Shown in pieces: positions 16,791 through 26,608 of a DNA stretch of 64,000 nt. The translations under genes were made by a program, and so were the position numbers. The DNA is taken from positions 79,870 to 143,869 of the forward strand of contig WGNA01000016.1 in NCBI GenBank assembly GCA_016124755.1, in the 5' to 3' direction. Position 1 is the first letter of the stretch; each line of letters starts with the position of its first letter. Under the pieces are notes generated by a model. The model searched no databases. It was not told the origin of the DNA and saw only the letters and a list, made by a program, of their open reading frames with translations. The stretch comes from Bacteroidota bacterium (GTDB lineage: Bacteria > Bacteroidota > Bacteroidia > NS11-12g > UBA9320).

Positions 16791-19223
16791 TTATTTGAAT
16801 TTATAAGTCCAAGAAATGGATGGCAAAACCGGAAAAATGCTGATTTGCTTCAACACATTTTTATAACCGGAACCATCCGATAACGGTACCTGACCTGTGT
16901 AATAAAAAAACGGATTATGCCGATTGTACAGATTGTAAACGCTCACTTCAAATGTTCGGTAAGTTCGTTTCAGTTCTTTTTCAAACCGGATTCCCACATC
17001 GGCCCGATGGTACGGTTTCATTCTAAATCCGTTTCGATCTGAATATTCTCTGCCAGAACTCCAGTACTGATCAATAAAAGCATTACCAGTGGGAATATTT
17101 GGAATAAAAAATTCGCTTAACGGAAGTGTAATCGCGTTTCCGGTACCGTAAACCCAGGTTGCGGAAATATTAATATTCGGTCTCCATTTATACTGAGCAA
17201 CTACCGAAACATCATGCCGCCGGTCGTAACGGGCATAAAATCGTTTTCCGTTATTTAATTCATCAAACTGCATGGTAGTCCACGATAAGGTATATCCGAT
17301 CCAACCGGTGAGTCTTCCTTCTTTTCGTTGCAAAAGCAATTCGGTTCCGCAACTTCTACCGTCGCCGGTGGTAACATTATCTTCCCATGTAATTTGTTCA
17401 GCACCGGGATTATCTCCCTGAATACTTAAAAATGAAGCGCCCTCTTTATAACCAATAATATTGTTCATCACTTTGTAATACCCTTCGAGCGTAATAAAGA
17501 AGCGATATGCCGGAATATCCTTCGCCAAACCAGCCGCAACCTGCTGAGATTGCTGTGGCGGAATTCGGTTGGTGGCTGGCACCCACAAATCGGTCGGCAA
17601 GCCAACACCACTATTGCTCAGCAAATGAATATATTGATTCATAAAAGCATACGAAGCCTTTGCCGACAATCCTTTTTTAATACTGTAATTGAGTGAAACT
17701 CTGGGTTCGGGTCGGAAATAATTGCGTCCTTTCACGTGAAATGAACTAAAGCGCATCCCGGCCATACCGCGCAATTTGGTTCCAACACGAAATTCGTCTT
17801 CGGCATATAATCCGGTTTCAACGGTTTTGTAATGAGTAGCCCGATCAATTTTTTCATCAATAAATTCTCCTTTTATCGCGAGTGCATCCGGGGTAAATAA
17901 ATGATGTGTTGCGGCAAATCCGAATCGAATTTTATGATTGTCGGAAAGTGACCAGTCGTAATCCTGTTTTAAACTAAAATCGCGGATTCCCGAATTATAC
18001 TGAATATCAAAATCAACCTTGTCGTTTGTCCATTGTGTTGCTCCGATTCCGAGATTATACCGACTAAATATGAGGGATGTATTCAGAAATAATTTCGAAT
18101 TCACAACATGATTCCAGCGAAGAGTTGCGGTGGCATTTCCCCAACCGAAATTCGTTTTGCTTTTCCATTTGTCACTTACAAATAAGCTCGTTTGGGTTTC
18201 GTTCACATAAAACTTATCCTGACCGAAATAACCACTTAAATAAATTCTGTCGTTTTCGGAAAGTTCGTAATTGAGCTTGGCATTTAAATCATAAAAATAA
18301 TATCCGGCAGAAGATCCTTTCGTGCTGGCAAAAACAAATGGTTGAATCAAGGCATCGATATAAGTACGACGTCCGGAAATAATAAAAGAACCTTTTCCTT
18401 TTGCAAACGGACCTTCGAGAACACCGCGTGAAGAAATGGCTCCCAACCCGACTTCACCGGTTATATGATCCTTGTTGCCATCCTTCATATTCATATCGAT
18501 AACTGAAGAAAGTCTTCCTCCGTAACGTGCCGGAAACCCACCTTTAATTAACTCGACACTCCGAAGAGCGTCCCCGTTAAAAAGTGAGAAAAAGCCAAAA
18601 AGATGTTGGGCATTATAAACGGTAGCACCATCGAGTACAATCAGGTTTTGATCGGGGCCGCCACCTCGAACATAAATTCCGCTTTGTCCTTCCGAACCGC
18701 TTTGAACACCGGGCATGAGTTGAAGAACTTTCAACACGTCCTTTTCCCCAAAAATGGCCGGAATTTCCTTGATCTGCCGAATAGGAATATCAATCGTACT
18801 CATTTGAATTTTCTCGCTTTCATCCTGTTTGTTACCGGCTTTTACAACCGCCTCCTTCAGAATGTCGGTTTCCGGAGTGAGTGTAATGTCGAGGCGTTTG
18901 TCTTCGGTTAGATTTAATTTCTCTGAGTGTTGCTCGTAACCGATATACGCAAAGAATATTTCGTGTTCCCCTTCGGGAAGCGATATCGAATAAAAACCAT
19001 AATTGTTGGTTAGCGTCCCGTGTTTGCCATCTTCCGAAAACACGTAAACACCGAGTAGAAGTTCAAGACTTCCGGTCTCTTTAACAAAACCGGAAACGGT
19101 ATGATTTGTCTGAGATCTGAGATTGCCGGAAAAGCAAATCAGGAGGATTGCTGTTAAAAGGAGTTGTGGCTTTTGCAGGAAAGTATACGGTAATACGGGC
19201 CTGCACTTTAAGGTGCATTTCAC
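16791..19223 (-). CDS. TonB-dependent outer-membrane receptor with carboxypeptidase-regulatory-like domain
   Basis: 810 residues. After a signal peptide ending about residue 38 (GNLRSQ) there is a CarboxypepD_reg-like beta domain (about 40-125: HTVSGFVKETGSLELLLGVY, GHYGFYS-like segment, LPEGEHEIFFAYIGYE). A plug domain (about 140-255) contains VLKVLQLMPGVQSGSEG, GIYVRGGGPDQNLIVLDG and PARYGGRLSSVIDM. The remainder is a beta-barrel ending in SISWTYKFK with a terminal aromatic/basic pattern. Such receptors import a ligand with energy from TonB-ExbBD. It forms a two-gene operon with the DUF4249-like lipoprotein. It starts 65 bases after the pyrH stop and could be read from the pyrH transcript. 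Confidence 0.9.
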   Translation of the reverse strand: MKCTLKCRPVLPYTFLQKPQLLLTAILLICFSGNLRSQTNHTVSGFVKETGSLELLLGVYVFSEDGKHGTLTNNYGFYSISLPEGEHEIFFAYIGYEQHSEKLNLTEDKRLDITLTPETDILKEAVVKAGNKQDESEKIQMSTIDIPIRQIKEIPAIFGEKDVLKVLQLMPGVQSGSEGQSGIYVRGGGPDQNLIVLDGATVYNAQHLFGFFSLFNGDALRSVELIKGGFPARYGGRLSSVIDMNMKDGNKDHITGEVGLGAISSRGVLEGPFAKGKGSFIISGRRTYIDALIQPFVFASTKGSSAGYYFYDLNAKLNYELSENDRIYLSGYFGQDKFYVNETQTSLFVSDKWKSKTNFGWGNATATLRWNHVVNSKLFLNTSLIFSRYNLGIGATQWTNDKVDFDIQYNSGIRDFSLKQDYDWSLSDNHKIRFGFAATHHLFTPDALAIKGEFIDEKIDRATHYKTVETGLYAEDEFRVGTKLRGMAGMRFSSFHVKGRNYFRPEPRVSLNYSIKKGLSAKASYAFMNQYIHLLSNSGVGLPTDLWVPATNRIPPQQSQQVAAGLAKDIPAYRFFITLEGYYKVMNNIIGYKEGASFLSIQGDNPGAEQITWEDNVTTGDGRSCGTELLLQRKEGRLTGWIGYTLSWTTMQFDELNNGKRFYARYDRRHDVSVVAQYKWRPNINISATWVYGTGNAITLPLSEFFIPNIPTGNAFIDQYWSSGREYSDRNGFRMKPYHRADVGIRFEKELKRTYRTFEVSVYNLYNRHNPFFYYTGQVPLSDGSGYKNVLKQISIFPVLPSISWTYKFK

Positions 19224-19288
19224 GCCGGAAATTACGCAGAATCAGAGATCGTATTATGCGAACCGGACTGCTGAAATTAGATTTACAA

Positions 19289-19996
19289 TCAGCTTACAAG
19301 AGTTCCGACCTGCTCACCCCTTACGAGATCCAAAAGGTTGTTTTCTTTATTCATATCGAAAACGATAATCGGAAGTTTGTTTTCCTGACACAAGGTAAAA
19401 GCCGTCATGTCCATCACTTTCAGATTTCGTTGAATTACATCCGTAAAGGAAATATTGTCGAACCGGGTAGCGCTGGAGTCTTTTTCCGGATCGGCCGTAT
19501 ACACTCCGTCGACGCGGGTTCCCTTTAACAAAACGTCGGCTTCTATTTCTACGGCGCGAAGAGAAGCTGCGGTGTCTGTGGTAAAATACGGGTTTCCGGT
19601 TCCGGCTCCGAAAATTACAACCCGACCTTTTTCAAGGTGACGGATGGCACGCCGGCGAATAAATGGTTCTGCGATTTGTTCCATTTTAATAGCGCTGAGC
19701 AAACGGGTATAAATTCCGTGTTTTTCTAATGCGCCCTGAAGAGCCATTGCATTGATAACGGTAGCCAGCATTCCCATGTAATCGGCCTGAGCGCGATCGT
19801 CCATTCCGCCTTCAACACCCTGAACGCCCCGGAAGATGTTACCTCCTCCGATTACAATAGCCACTTCAACTCCCAGATCTACGACCTGTTTAATTTCTGT
19901 GGCGTATTGGGCTAAAACTGTGGGATCAATACCGTACGACTGATTTCCGAGCAGAGATTCTCCGCTGAGTTTGAGAAGGATTCTTTTAAAGCGCAT
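19289..19996 (-). CDS. pyrH: Uridylate (UMP) kinase
   Basis: 235 residues from the ATG at 19996 ([19 protein letters not shown]). A longer frame to 20044 would add 16 residues absent from the family. UMP kinase phosphorylates UMP to UDP with ATP in pyrimidine synthesis. Family signatures are [44 protein letters not shown] and [17 protein letters not shown], then [17 protein letters not shown] and FDMNKENNL near the end. It follows tsf in the conserved rpsB-tsf-pyrH order, but here an intrinsic terminator separates tsf from pyrH, so it probably has its own promoter. Confidence 0.96.
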   Translation of the reverse strand: MRFKRILLKLSGESLLGNQSYGIDPTVLAQYATEIKQVVDLGVEVAIVIGGGNIFRGVQGVEGGMDDRAQADYMGMLATVINAMALQGALEKHGIYTRLLSAIKMEQIAEPFIRRRAIRHLEKGRVVIFGAGTGNPYFTTDTAASLRAVEIEADVLLKGTRVDGVYTADPEKDSSATRFDNISFTDVIQRNLKVMDMTAFTLCQENKLPIIVFDMNKENNLLDLVRGEQVGTLVS

Positions 19997-20015
19997 GATG
20001 TATAAGGTGGCGTGA

Positions 20016-20044
20016 CAAAATTCTGTTTTCCTTTTAAAAAGCAA
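20016..20044 (-). promoter_or_regulatory. Probable pyrH promoter overlapping the tsf terminator tract
   Basis: On the minus strand TTG (20042-20044) and GAATTTTG (20016-20023) are 18 bases apart, close to the Bacteroidota TTG-N19-TAnnTTTG pattern, with one mismatch in the -7 box. The -33 element sits in the T-run of the upstream terminator. The start codon is 19 bases downstream of the -7 box. Confidence 0.4.
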
Positions 20045-20073
20045 AAAAAAAGGGGAAACAATGTTTCCCCTTT
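20043..20073 (-). terminator. Rho-independent terminator of the rplM-rpsI-rpsB-tsf operon
   Basis: AAAGGGGAAAC (20049-20059) and GTTTCCCCTTT (20063-20073) form a perfect 11-bp stem with a three-base loop. On the minus strand it is followed by a run of at least nine T (complement of 20043-20051). It lies 19 bases after the tsf stop. Confidence 0.9.
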
Positions 20074-20091
20074 CAATGTATTTAAGCTGGC

Positions 20092-20922
20092 TTATCCAAG
20101 AGCAATTCTCGTAAAGCCTGTAACTTTCAGTCCTTTCTCAGTATCGTTCAACATCTGAGCAACAGTCTTGGAAGAGTCCTTCACAAATGCCTGATGATTG
20201 AGTGTACTTTCTTTATAGAACTTCTGAAGTTTACCCTGAGCGATTTTTTCAAGCATCTGCTCTGGTTTTCCTTCCGCTCTGGCCTGCTCGAGACCTATTT
20301 CAAATTCTCTCTGTTTGATGTCTTCCGGTACATCCGACTCATCTACCGAAACCGGATTCATCGCAGCGATCTGCATAGCGACATCCTTTCCGGCTTCCAC
20401 AATGTTGTTATTAGCCGGGTGGTTGAGTGCAACCAAAACACCGATGCGGTTTCCTGCGTGGATGTAGTTAACAACTGCTTCTCCTTCGATTGAAGCGAAT
20501 TTACTAACGTCGATCTTTTCACCGATCTTGGCCATCTCTTCGAGCATTTTCTCAGCGATGGTGATATTTCCGATGTTCAGAGCTTTCAGATCTTCAAGAC
20601 TTGCAGGTTTGTTAGCCAGAGCGATGTCGGCGATTTCATTTGCAAGAGCAACGAAGTCATCATTCTTGGCAACGAAATCGGTTTCACAGCTCAGACGAAC
20701 AACAACTCCATAAGTTTGTTCGCTGTTTGCTTTCGCGATAACTGCCCCTTCGGTTGCATCGCGATCAGCTCTGTTAGCTGAAATTTTTTGTCCTTTCTTT
20801 CTCAGGTAGTCGATAGCGGCTTCGAAATCGCCATTGGTTTCCTGCAAAGCTTTTTTGCAGTCCATCATACCGGCACCTGTCATTTGTCGCAGTTCATTTA
20901 CTGCTGCTGCGGTAATTGCCAT
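20092..20922 (-). CDS. tsf: Translation elongation factor Ts
   Basis: 276 residues. EF-Ts is the nucleotide-exchange factor that recycles EF-Tu-GDP. The N-terminal UBA-like part has [19 protein letters not shown] and [11 protein letters not shown], followed by the conserved core [20 protein letters not shown]. The C-terminal part has [20 protein letters not shown] and [20 protein letters not shown], and ends with GFTRIALG. The order is complete and the length normal for the phylum. It lies 44 bases after rpsB and is the last gene before the intrinsic terminator. Confidence 0.97.
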   Translation of the reverse strand: MAITAAAVNELRQMTGAGMMDCKKALQETNGDFEAAIDYLRKKGQKISANRADRDATEGAVIAKANSEQTYGVVVRLSCETDFVAKNDDFVALANEIADIALANKPASLEDLKALNIGNITIAEKMLEEMAKIGEKIDVSKFASIEGEAVVNYIHAGNRIGVLVALNHPANNNIVEAGKDVAMQIAAMNPVSVDESDVPEDIKQREFEIGLEQARAEGKPEQMLEKIAQGKLQKFYKESTLNHQAFVKDSSKTVAQMLNDTEKGLKVTGFTRIALG

Positions 20923-20966
20923 GGTTTTATTATTAAAAAATTAGACGTTGGGCGGGAAAGCGTTTC

Positions 20967-21710
20967 TCAGCTTTCGGCTACTTCTTGTGGTTCAGCATCT
21001 TTTTTAGCGGCTTCTTTAGCCTCTTTTCTTTCAGCCAAACCTTCAGCGATGGCGTTCGCAAATTCTCTGGTCAGAATTTCGATTGAAGCAGAAGCGTCAT
21101 CGTTGCCCGGAATCGGGAAGTCAACCAGATTAGGATTAGAGTTCGTATCAACGATTCCGAAGATCGGAATGTTCAGTTTCTGCGCTTCAGCAACTGCGAT
21201 GTGTTCACGTCGAACGTCAACAATAAACAAGGCAGCCGGAAGACGATTCAGATCTTCGATACCACCGAGAAGTCTTGAAAGTTTCGCTTTTTCGCGATCC
21301 TTCATCAATCGTTCTTTTTTGTTGAGGTGCTGATATGTACCGTCGGTCGCCATTTTATCGATCGACTGCATTTTCTTGATAGACTTTCGAACCGTTGCAA
21401 AGTTGGTGAGCATTCCACCTAACCAACGCTCTGTTACGAAAGGCATGTTAACCCGGGTTGATTCGTTTTGAACGATAGCTTTCGCTTGCTTTTTAGTAGC
21501 AACGAACATTACCTTTCTTCCGGATCGGGCAATATTTTGAACGGCAGCCTTAGCTTCGTTAAGCTTTGCAAGGCTCTTGTTCAAATCAATGATGTGAATT
21601 CCACTTTGCTCCATGAAGATGAACGGTGCCATCTTTGGATTCCACTTGCGGGTAAGGTGACCGAAGTGCACTCCTGCTTCGAGCAGGTCTTTGGTGGTGA
21701 TTTCAGACAT
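20967..21710 (-). CDS. rpsB: 30S ribosomal protein S2
   Basis: 247 residues. Family signatures are the N-terminal LLEAGVHFGHLTRKWNPKM, FIFMEQSGIHIIDL, GRKVMFVATKKQAKAIVQ and TERWLGGMLTNFATVRKSI, and LNIPIFGIVDTNSNPNLVDF followed by IPGNDDA. The acidic/Ala-rich tail EAAKKDAEPQEVAES is typical of the variable C-terminus. S2 binds the 30S subunit late in assembly near the mRNA exit. It is third in the rplM-rpsI-rpsB-tsf operon, nine bases after rpsI. Confidence 0.97.
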   Translation of the reverse strand: MSEITTKDLLEAGVHFGHLTRKWNPKMAPFIFMEQSGIHIIDLNKSLAKLNEAKAAVQNIARSGRKVMFVATKKQAKAIVQNESTRVNMPFVTERWLGGMLTNFATVRKSIKKMQSIDKMATDGTYQHLNKKERLMKDREKAKLSRLLGGIEDLNRLPAALFIVDVRREHIAVAEAQKLNIPIFGIVDTNSNPNLVDFPIPGNDDASASIEILTREFANAIAEGLAERKEAKEAAKKDAEPQEVAES

Positions 21711-21719
21711 ATTCTGAGA

Positions 21720-22115
21720 TTAACGTTTACTGAATTGGAATTTCTTTCTCGCTTTTTTCTGACCTGGTTTCTTACGCTCAACCATCCGGTTATCGCGGGT
21801 CATCAGTCCTTCTGCACGAAGAGCTGATTTGTGTTCCGGATCAATATCCACGATCGCCTTTGCAATCGCAAGTCGCAAAGCTTCAACCTGACCGGTAGAA
21901 CCACCACCGGAAAGATTAGCTTTAATATCGTACTGTCCGCTGAGGTTACAAAGCTCAAGCGGCTGATGAACTTTAAACTGTTGTGATTCGGTAGGGAAGT
22001 AGGATTTGTAATCCTTCTTGTTTACGGTGATTTCACCTTTGCCCGGAGTCATATAAACTCTTGCAACGGCTGTCTTTCTTCTACCTGATGTATTAACGGT
22101 TTCCATAATTTCCAA
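21720..22115 (-). CDS. rpsI: 30S ribosomal protein S9
   Basis: 131 residues. S9 signatures are TSGRRKTAVARVYMTPGKG, ITVNKKDYKSYF, KANLSGGGSTGQVEALRLAI, the basic segment LRAEGLMTRDNRMVERKKPG and the C-terminal FQFSKR, whose arginine reaches the P-site tRNA. Two ATGs are possible: 22115 (MEIMETVN) or 22106 (METVN). The former lies three bases after the rplM stop and may be favoured by translational coupling. It is the second gene of the operon. Confidence 0.97.
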   Translation of the reverse strand: MEIMETVNTSGRRKTAVARVYMTPGKGEITVNKKDYKSYFPTESQQFKVHQPLELCNLSGQYDIKANLSGGGSTGQVEALRLAIAKAIVDIDPEHKSALRAEGLMTRDNRMVERKKPGQKKARKKFQFSKR

Positions 22116-22118
22116 TCC

Positions 22119-22562
22119 TTAGATATCGAGTTTCTCCGGTTTCTGTGCAACATGCGGATGCTCGTTGCCGGTGTAAACAAACAGGTTGTGGAAGATCTTT
22201 CGGCCAAGTCTGTTTTTCGGAAGCATTCCTTTCACGGCTTTTTCAACTAATGCTTCAGGCTTCTTCGCCAGCATTTCTTTTGCTGCCAGAATTCTTTGTC
22301 CACCCGGATAAGTTGTATGACGCACATAGTGCTTGTTGTCCATCTTGTCTCCGTTCAAAACAATTTTTTCGGCATTGATGACAATCACATTGTCACCACC
22401 ATCAACATGAGGAGTGAAATCCGGTTTGTTTTTGCCACGAATGATCTTGGCGATCTCTGAAGCAAATCGTCCGAGAGTTTTTCCCTCAGCATCAACCACA
22501 TACCACTTTTTATCAACAGTTGATTTGTTGAGTGACCGGGTTTTATACGAAAGTGTATCCAC
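22119..22562 (-). CDS. rplM: 50S ribosomal protein L13
   Basis: 147 residues. L13 is an early-assembly 23S rRNA-binding protein. Visible signatures are [51 protein letters not shown] and [17 protein letters not shown], then [17 protein letters not shown] and [19 protein letters not shown]. It is the first gene of a four-gene operon, and a near-consensus promoter lies 35-64 bases upstream. A short leader of about 30 bases separates the predicted transcription start from the ATG; no leader structure is apparent. Confidence 0.97.
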   Translation of the reverse strand: MDTLSYKTRSLNKSTVDKKWYVVDAEGKTLGRFASEIAKIIRGKNKPDFTPHVDGGDNVIVINAEKIVLNGDKMDNKHYVRHTTYPGGQRILAAKEMLAKKPEALVEKAVKGMLPKNRLGRKIFHNLFVYTGNEHPHVAQKPEKLDI

Positions 22563-22596
22563 GTCTGTAAAGCTTTGTTTTCCTTAAAAAGGGCTG

Positions 22597-22626
22597 CAAA
22601 AGTAATTTTAAGTTTGATATTTTCAA
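22597..22626 (-). promoter_or_regulatory. Promoter of the rplM-rpsI-rpsB-tsf operon
   Basis: On the minus strand TTG (22624-22626), exactly 19 bases, then TACTTTTG (22597-22604) give an exact match to the Bacteroidota TTG-N19-TAnnTTTG housekeeping promoter. The -7 box ends 34 bases before the rplM ATG. Confidence 0.8.
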
Positions 22627-22676
22627 CGCATCCTCCAAAAAAAAGCTGTGTAAAAAACGGAATGTTTTCTTCTGCC

Positions 22677-25600
22677 TCATCGCATTAAAAGAAGTGTCCC
22701 GTATTGCTGTTTCCGAATGGTATGTTTTCCCTTGAACGAAACCAGATATCCGTAGGTTCCGATAGGAAGATCACGGTTCAGATATCTGCCGTCCCACCGG
22801 AAATCAACGTCGTTACTCCTGAAAACCTGCTCTCCCCACCGATCAAAAATAATTATTTCAAAGTCGTCAATACCCGCTGTTCTTACAGAAAAGCCGTCGT
22901 TAATGCCATCGGTCCCGGGCGAAAACGCAGAGGGTATCATCAGAAAGACCGAATCGTCAAGACAAACTTCACTGAAAAACGAATCGACACACCCGCCTTC
23001 ATTAGACACCCTGAGGGCAATCCGAAACCACGAGGTATCGTGTCGGTACACGTGAACCGGATTAATAGCTTGTTGATATACTTCAGTATTACCATCACCA
23101 AAATCCCAGATACCATCAACTGCACCTTCTGTAAAATTGATTACGTAGAGAGTAGGATTGAACGGGTTGAGGCATCTTCCCTCGGGAGGATTCGTAATAA
23201 AATGCGCTTTAATTCTCGGATACGAGAGAACCGTAACACTGGAATCAGCGGAGCAACCGGTATTCAGATTTTTAATCCGGAAACGATAGGTATTGGAAAC
23301 CGGTACCGATATCTGATTTGTGTATCGAAACGGCGTAGTGAACCAGGTTACTGAGAAAGGATCCTCAAACTTCGACCAGACTTCGGCTGTTCCCGTGGTT
23401 CCGTAACATTGCACCGGACTTGATTTCGCTGTAAATTCAACCTTTGGGAATACATTAATAAATACGCTGTCTTTAAAAACATCCGAACATCCGTCGCTAA
23501 AAACTGCGTGAACCCAGGCAGAAGATGACGGCTGTTGAATGAGCGACCTTGAAGTTGACGGATCCGTACTCCACGAATAAGCATAATTGCTCCCGAGTCC
23601 GCGAATTGCCGTTGCCGTTAAAATGGCATATTCTCCGTCGCAAAGCGAATCGTCATCAATATCAATTTTTCCGAAAAGCGTATCTCCTACTTCCACTATT
23701 ACACTATCGGCCGACCAGCAAGTCGGGGTTCCAAACTGATAACGAAGTTGATGTTTTCCGGTTCCCGCAGTTGCCGGATTGAAGAAACTATCGGTTAAGG
23801 CTATTCCGGTAAGCGTTCCGGGAGAAGGGGTTCCCTGAACGAGATATAATGAATCTTTAAAACAATAAAACGGGTCAAAACGACTAATCGAAACAACGGG
23901 TCTTGCCTGCACTTCTATCACCAATGAATCAAGACAGCCATTCACCGAGTTATGAAATATTTTATGAAAACCGATTCCTGCCGCAAACGGATTGAAATTA
24001 CCCGAAAGGTTATCGGTTCCCTTGCCCGCCCAGGTGCCTCCGGTAGCATCATTCTTTAGTATAAAAGGATTATCCGTTACGCAAACGGTTGTATCGGTTT
24101 GTATAACAACCGCCGGAAAAATCTGCGCAACCAAACTATCGCGACATCCATAGGCATCATAATAAAGAATGTGAAATCCATGACCTGCAATCACGGGATT
24201 AAACCACGAATTCTGAACGCCGTTTCCTGTCCAAACTCCTCCCGACGGACTTCTTAATGTTGAATTATAATCGAGTAAAATCGAATCGTGTTCAATGCAA
24301 AACTTTAATGAGTCGACCGGCACAACGGTTTGTCGTATATACATGATTTTATTCGCCACACATCCATTAACCGAATACGTAAGTGTATCGTTGAACCAGG
24401 TTCGCTTTAGTGCGTAAATAAAAGAGGCATCGTAAATACCGTTGATACTGTCGGTTACACCGGTTCCTTTCCAGACACCACCGGCAGGAATTCCCGGCAA
24501 TAAATTAAAAGGAGGTGCGTCGGGGCAGGCAATCTGATTTCCCCGGGCATTAATACTCACTACTAAAACCTGCGTTGTGTCTTTGCATCCGTTCACGGAA
24601 TAAATAAGCGTTTTGTTTCCCGCACCTGCTCTCGGAGGGTAGAATAAGCCATTGGAATAATCCGTAAAACCCACTCCGGCCCAGTTCCCGCCAACCGGAG
24701 AGAATGAAAGCTGAAGCTCGGGTGTTGATTGACAAGTTGTATCAAAGTCGTCGGTTTCAATCGGATAAACATTTACTGTTTTGGTGTCGGTACAACCATT
24801 CCAACTGTATGTTAAAATAAAGGATCCTGTATCTACCGGATTAAAAACCCCATTGCTCTGAACATGGGCTCCCGACCATGTTCCACCAACCGGAGTGTAA
24901 TTGGTTAAGGCAAAAGAAGCTGTTCCCGGACAGGCGGCATTAGGCTTTCCGGCATCAATTGCTTTCACACTAATTATCACATCATCGCTACAGCCGGCAA
25001 ACCAATATCGGGCAGTGTCTTTTCCTGCACCCGCCAAATACGGATCGTACAACCCGGAATCTGAATCGGTTATTCCCCGACCCGTCCAGTAACCACCGGA
25101 TGGAGTTGCCGTTAGTTTGAACGGATTTGCAGATTGGCAAACGGAGGTATCACTTCTCGCCGCAGGCGGATCCACCACTTCAATCCAGATTGAGTCGCTT
25201 CCTTGTTCACTTCCGTCACTGACTGATAATTGCAACCAACCGGATTTCTTCGGACAAAACGAGTTGGGGCCGTAAGTTCCGGAAATATTGGGTGTCCAGT
25301 TAAAAACATATTTCAGCGAATCACCGCCCGAAACATCGGCAATTATCTGCGTGCAGCTTCCCAGACAAATAGTATCGGGGTCTGCGAATAGTTCGACATA
25401 GATCGGACAATCGGTAATTGCAAAGGTTGTATCGGCATGCAGCATCCAGGCAGAATCGCATTCATCATATTTAACTCCGTCAAAAGAAATCGTGTAAACC
25501 CCGCTTCTGTTCAGTGGTGTTGATAGAGTTAATTGAAAGCTATCGGTTTCACCGTTCACGCAATTCACCGGAGTTACTTTGGTAATATTCGGATTCACTT

Positions 25601-26150
25601 TTCCGGTAATTGAAAAATTTGAAGGAGACAAAGAATCACAACCAAACTTCTGATCGAACCTCACTCCCACCTTTCCATCTTCGCAATGAGCCACTGCCGG
25701 GGATTTAAAACCCGGATCCGGGAGCGGTTTAACTTTGGTGGTCCAGTGTGCTTTCCATCCATCACATGCAACACTGGCGTCGCTGTGAAAATAAATAGTT
25801 AAGCATGAATCTGAACTGGTGAAAGTACCCGGATTTTTTGTCCCGCTTATTTTTCCGCTGAGTTTTTTTGCAGTGGTATCGCCTCCGTCGTAAATGATGA
25901 GATAGTCTTCCAGCTTTTCGGTGCAGAAATTCTGAAATACCAGAGTGATCTTCTCCGCATTCTTCACACAAATGCGGAAAATGAGATCTTCGTTGTGGGC
26001 ATAGTCACCGAATTTAATTCCGTTATCGCTGTCGTAAAAATTGCCTTTACAATCGTAGGTTGTGCTGTTGCTCATGTAATAATCGTTCTGCGCGGCACTT
26101 TTAATCCAACAGGATACGATCAAACAACCGACGACAACAAGGCGATACAT
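22677..26150 (-). CDS. CUB-domain T9SS surface protein, type B sorting domain
   Basis: 1157 residues. Signal peptide of about 20 residues (LIVSCWIKSAAQ). The first 130 mature residues look like a CUB domain (CKGNFYDSDNGIKFGDYA, DYLIIYDGGDTTAKKLSG, SCLTIYFHSDASV), a beta-sandwich used for ligand binding. About ten Ig-like repeats follow with the recurrent pattern 'GGxWxGxGVTDSxxGxFxPxxAG', then a PKD-like unit (GIWDFGDGN). The C-terminus has the type B gliding domain: IPSAFSPGTDGINDGF, IFDRWGEQVFRS and YGTLLLMR. It is the last gene of a six-gene minus-strand operon, eight bases after a small lipoprotein. It is probably displayed on the cell surface; the ligand is unknown. Confidence 0.88.
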   Translation of the reverse strand: MYRLVVVGCLIVSCWIKSAAQNDYYMSNSTTYDCKGNFYDSDNGIKFGDYAHNEDLIFRICVKNAEKITLVFQNFCTEKLEDYLIIYDGGDTTAKKLSGKISGTKNPGTFTSSDSCLTIYFHSDASVACDGWKAHWTTKVKPLPDPGFKSPAVAHCEDGKVGVRFDQKFGCDSLSPSNFSITGKVNPNITKVTPVNCVNGETDSFQLTLSTPLNRSGVYTISFDGVKYDECDSAWMLHADTTFAITDCPIYVELFADPDTICLGSCTQIIADVSGGDSLKYVFNWTPNISGTYGPNSFCPKKSGWLQLSVSDGSEQGSDSIWIEVVDPPAARSDTSVCQSANPFKLTATPSGGYWTGRGITDSDSGLYDPYLAGAGKDTARYWFAGCSDDVIISVKAIDAGKPNAACPGTASFALTNYTPVGGTWSGAHVQSNGVFNPVDTGSFILTYSWNGCTDTKTVNVYPIETDDFDTTCQSTPELQLSFSPVGGNWAGVGFTDYSNGLFYPPRAGAGNKTLIYSVNGCKDTTQVLVVSINARGNQIACPDAPPFNLLPGIPAGGVWKGTGVTDSINGIYDASFIYALKRTWFNDTLTYSVNGCVANKIMYIRQTVVPVDSLKFCIEHDSILLDYNSTLRSPSGGVWTGNGVQNSWFNPVIAGHGFHILYYDAYGCRDSLVAQIFPAVVIQTDTTVCVTDNPFILKNDATGGTWAGKGTDNLSGNFNPFAAGIGFHKIFHNSVNGCLDSLVIEVQARPVVSISRFDPFYCFKDSLYLVQGTPSPGTLTGIALTDSFFNPATAGTGKHQLRYQFGTPTCWSADSVIVEVGDTLFGKIDIDDDSLCDGEYAILTATAIRGLGSNYAYSWSTDPSTSRSLIQQPSSSAWVHAVFSDGCSDVFKDSVFINVFPKVEFTAKSSPVQCYGTTGTAEVWSKFEDPFSVTWFTTPFRYTNQISVPVSNTYRFRIKNLNTGCSADSSVTVLSYPRIKAHFITNPPEGRCLNPFNPTLYVINFTEGAVDGIWDFGDGNTEVYQQAINPVHVYRHDTSWFRIALRVSNEGGCVDSFFSEVCLDDSVFLMIPSAFSPGTDGINDGFSVRTAGIDDFEIIIFDRWGEQVFRSNDVDFRWDGRYLNRDLPIGTYGYLVSFKGKHTIRKQQYGTLLLMR

Positions 26151-26158
26151 GCGAATTT

Positions 26159-26608
26159 TTATTCCCGGATTATTTTAATCTGATCGGTAACTGCGGGGTT
26201 GCTTTTATTACCCGCCCGATCGGTGAGCGTTATTTCAAATGCGGTGGATTCTTCATCCGCCGTCCCCAGCAAAAAGGTGTTTTTGAGATAGATCTTCAGG
26301 TCGCCTTCAATCGACAATTTGGTATCCGGAGGTGCGAGCAGCCCCACGTGATAACCGTCTGCGGTCTGAAGTCTGAGATCCTGAACCGTTAATTGTTCGA
26401 GGTCCGGATCATCTGTTCCTAAATCTCCATCGGAATCTTCGTAATGAATATTAATAATAATTGAGTCTTTAAACTCCGTCACAACTTTAGGTTCAATACT
26501 AACAAACCGAATAGCGGGCGGCCCTGATTTCGGTTTTACCAAAGTAGTTTCGGAACACGAAGAAATCACGAAACAGATCCAGGCGATATATCCGATCCGC
26601 AACTTCAT
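26159..26608 (-). CDS. Small hypothetical lipoprotein
   Basis: 149 residues with a lipoprotein signal (GYIAWICFVISSC, cysteine about residue 18). The mature part has an immunoglobulin-like character: AIRFVSIEPKVVTEF, IIINIHYEDSDGDLG (a calcium-loop-like DSDGD) and AFEITLTDRAGNKSNPAVT. This pattern is common in Bacteroidota surface lipoproteins of unknown role. Its ATG overlaps the stop of the upstream cytochrome-like lipoprotein by four bases (ATGA), so the two are translationally coupled. The CUB-domain T9SS protein follows eight bases later. Confidence 0.7.
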   Translation of the reverse strand: MKLRIGYIAWICFVISSCSETTLVKPKSGPPAIRFVSIEPKVVTEFKDSIIINIHYEDSDGDLGTDDPDLEQLTVQDLRLQTADGYHVGLLAPPDTKLSIEGDLKIYLKNTFLLGTADEESTAFEITLTDRAGNKSNPAVTDQIKIIRE

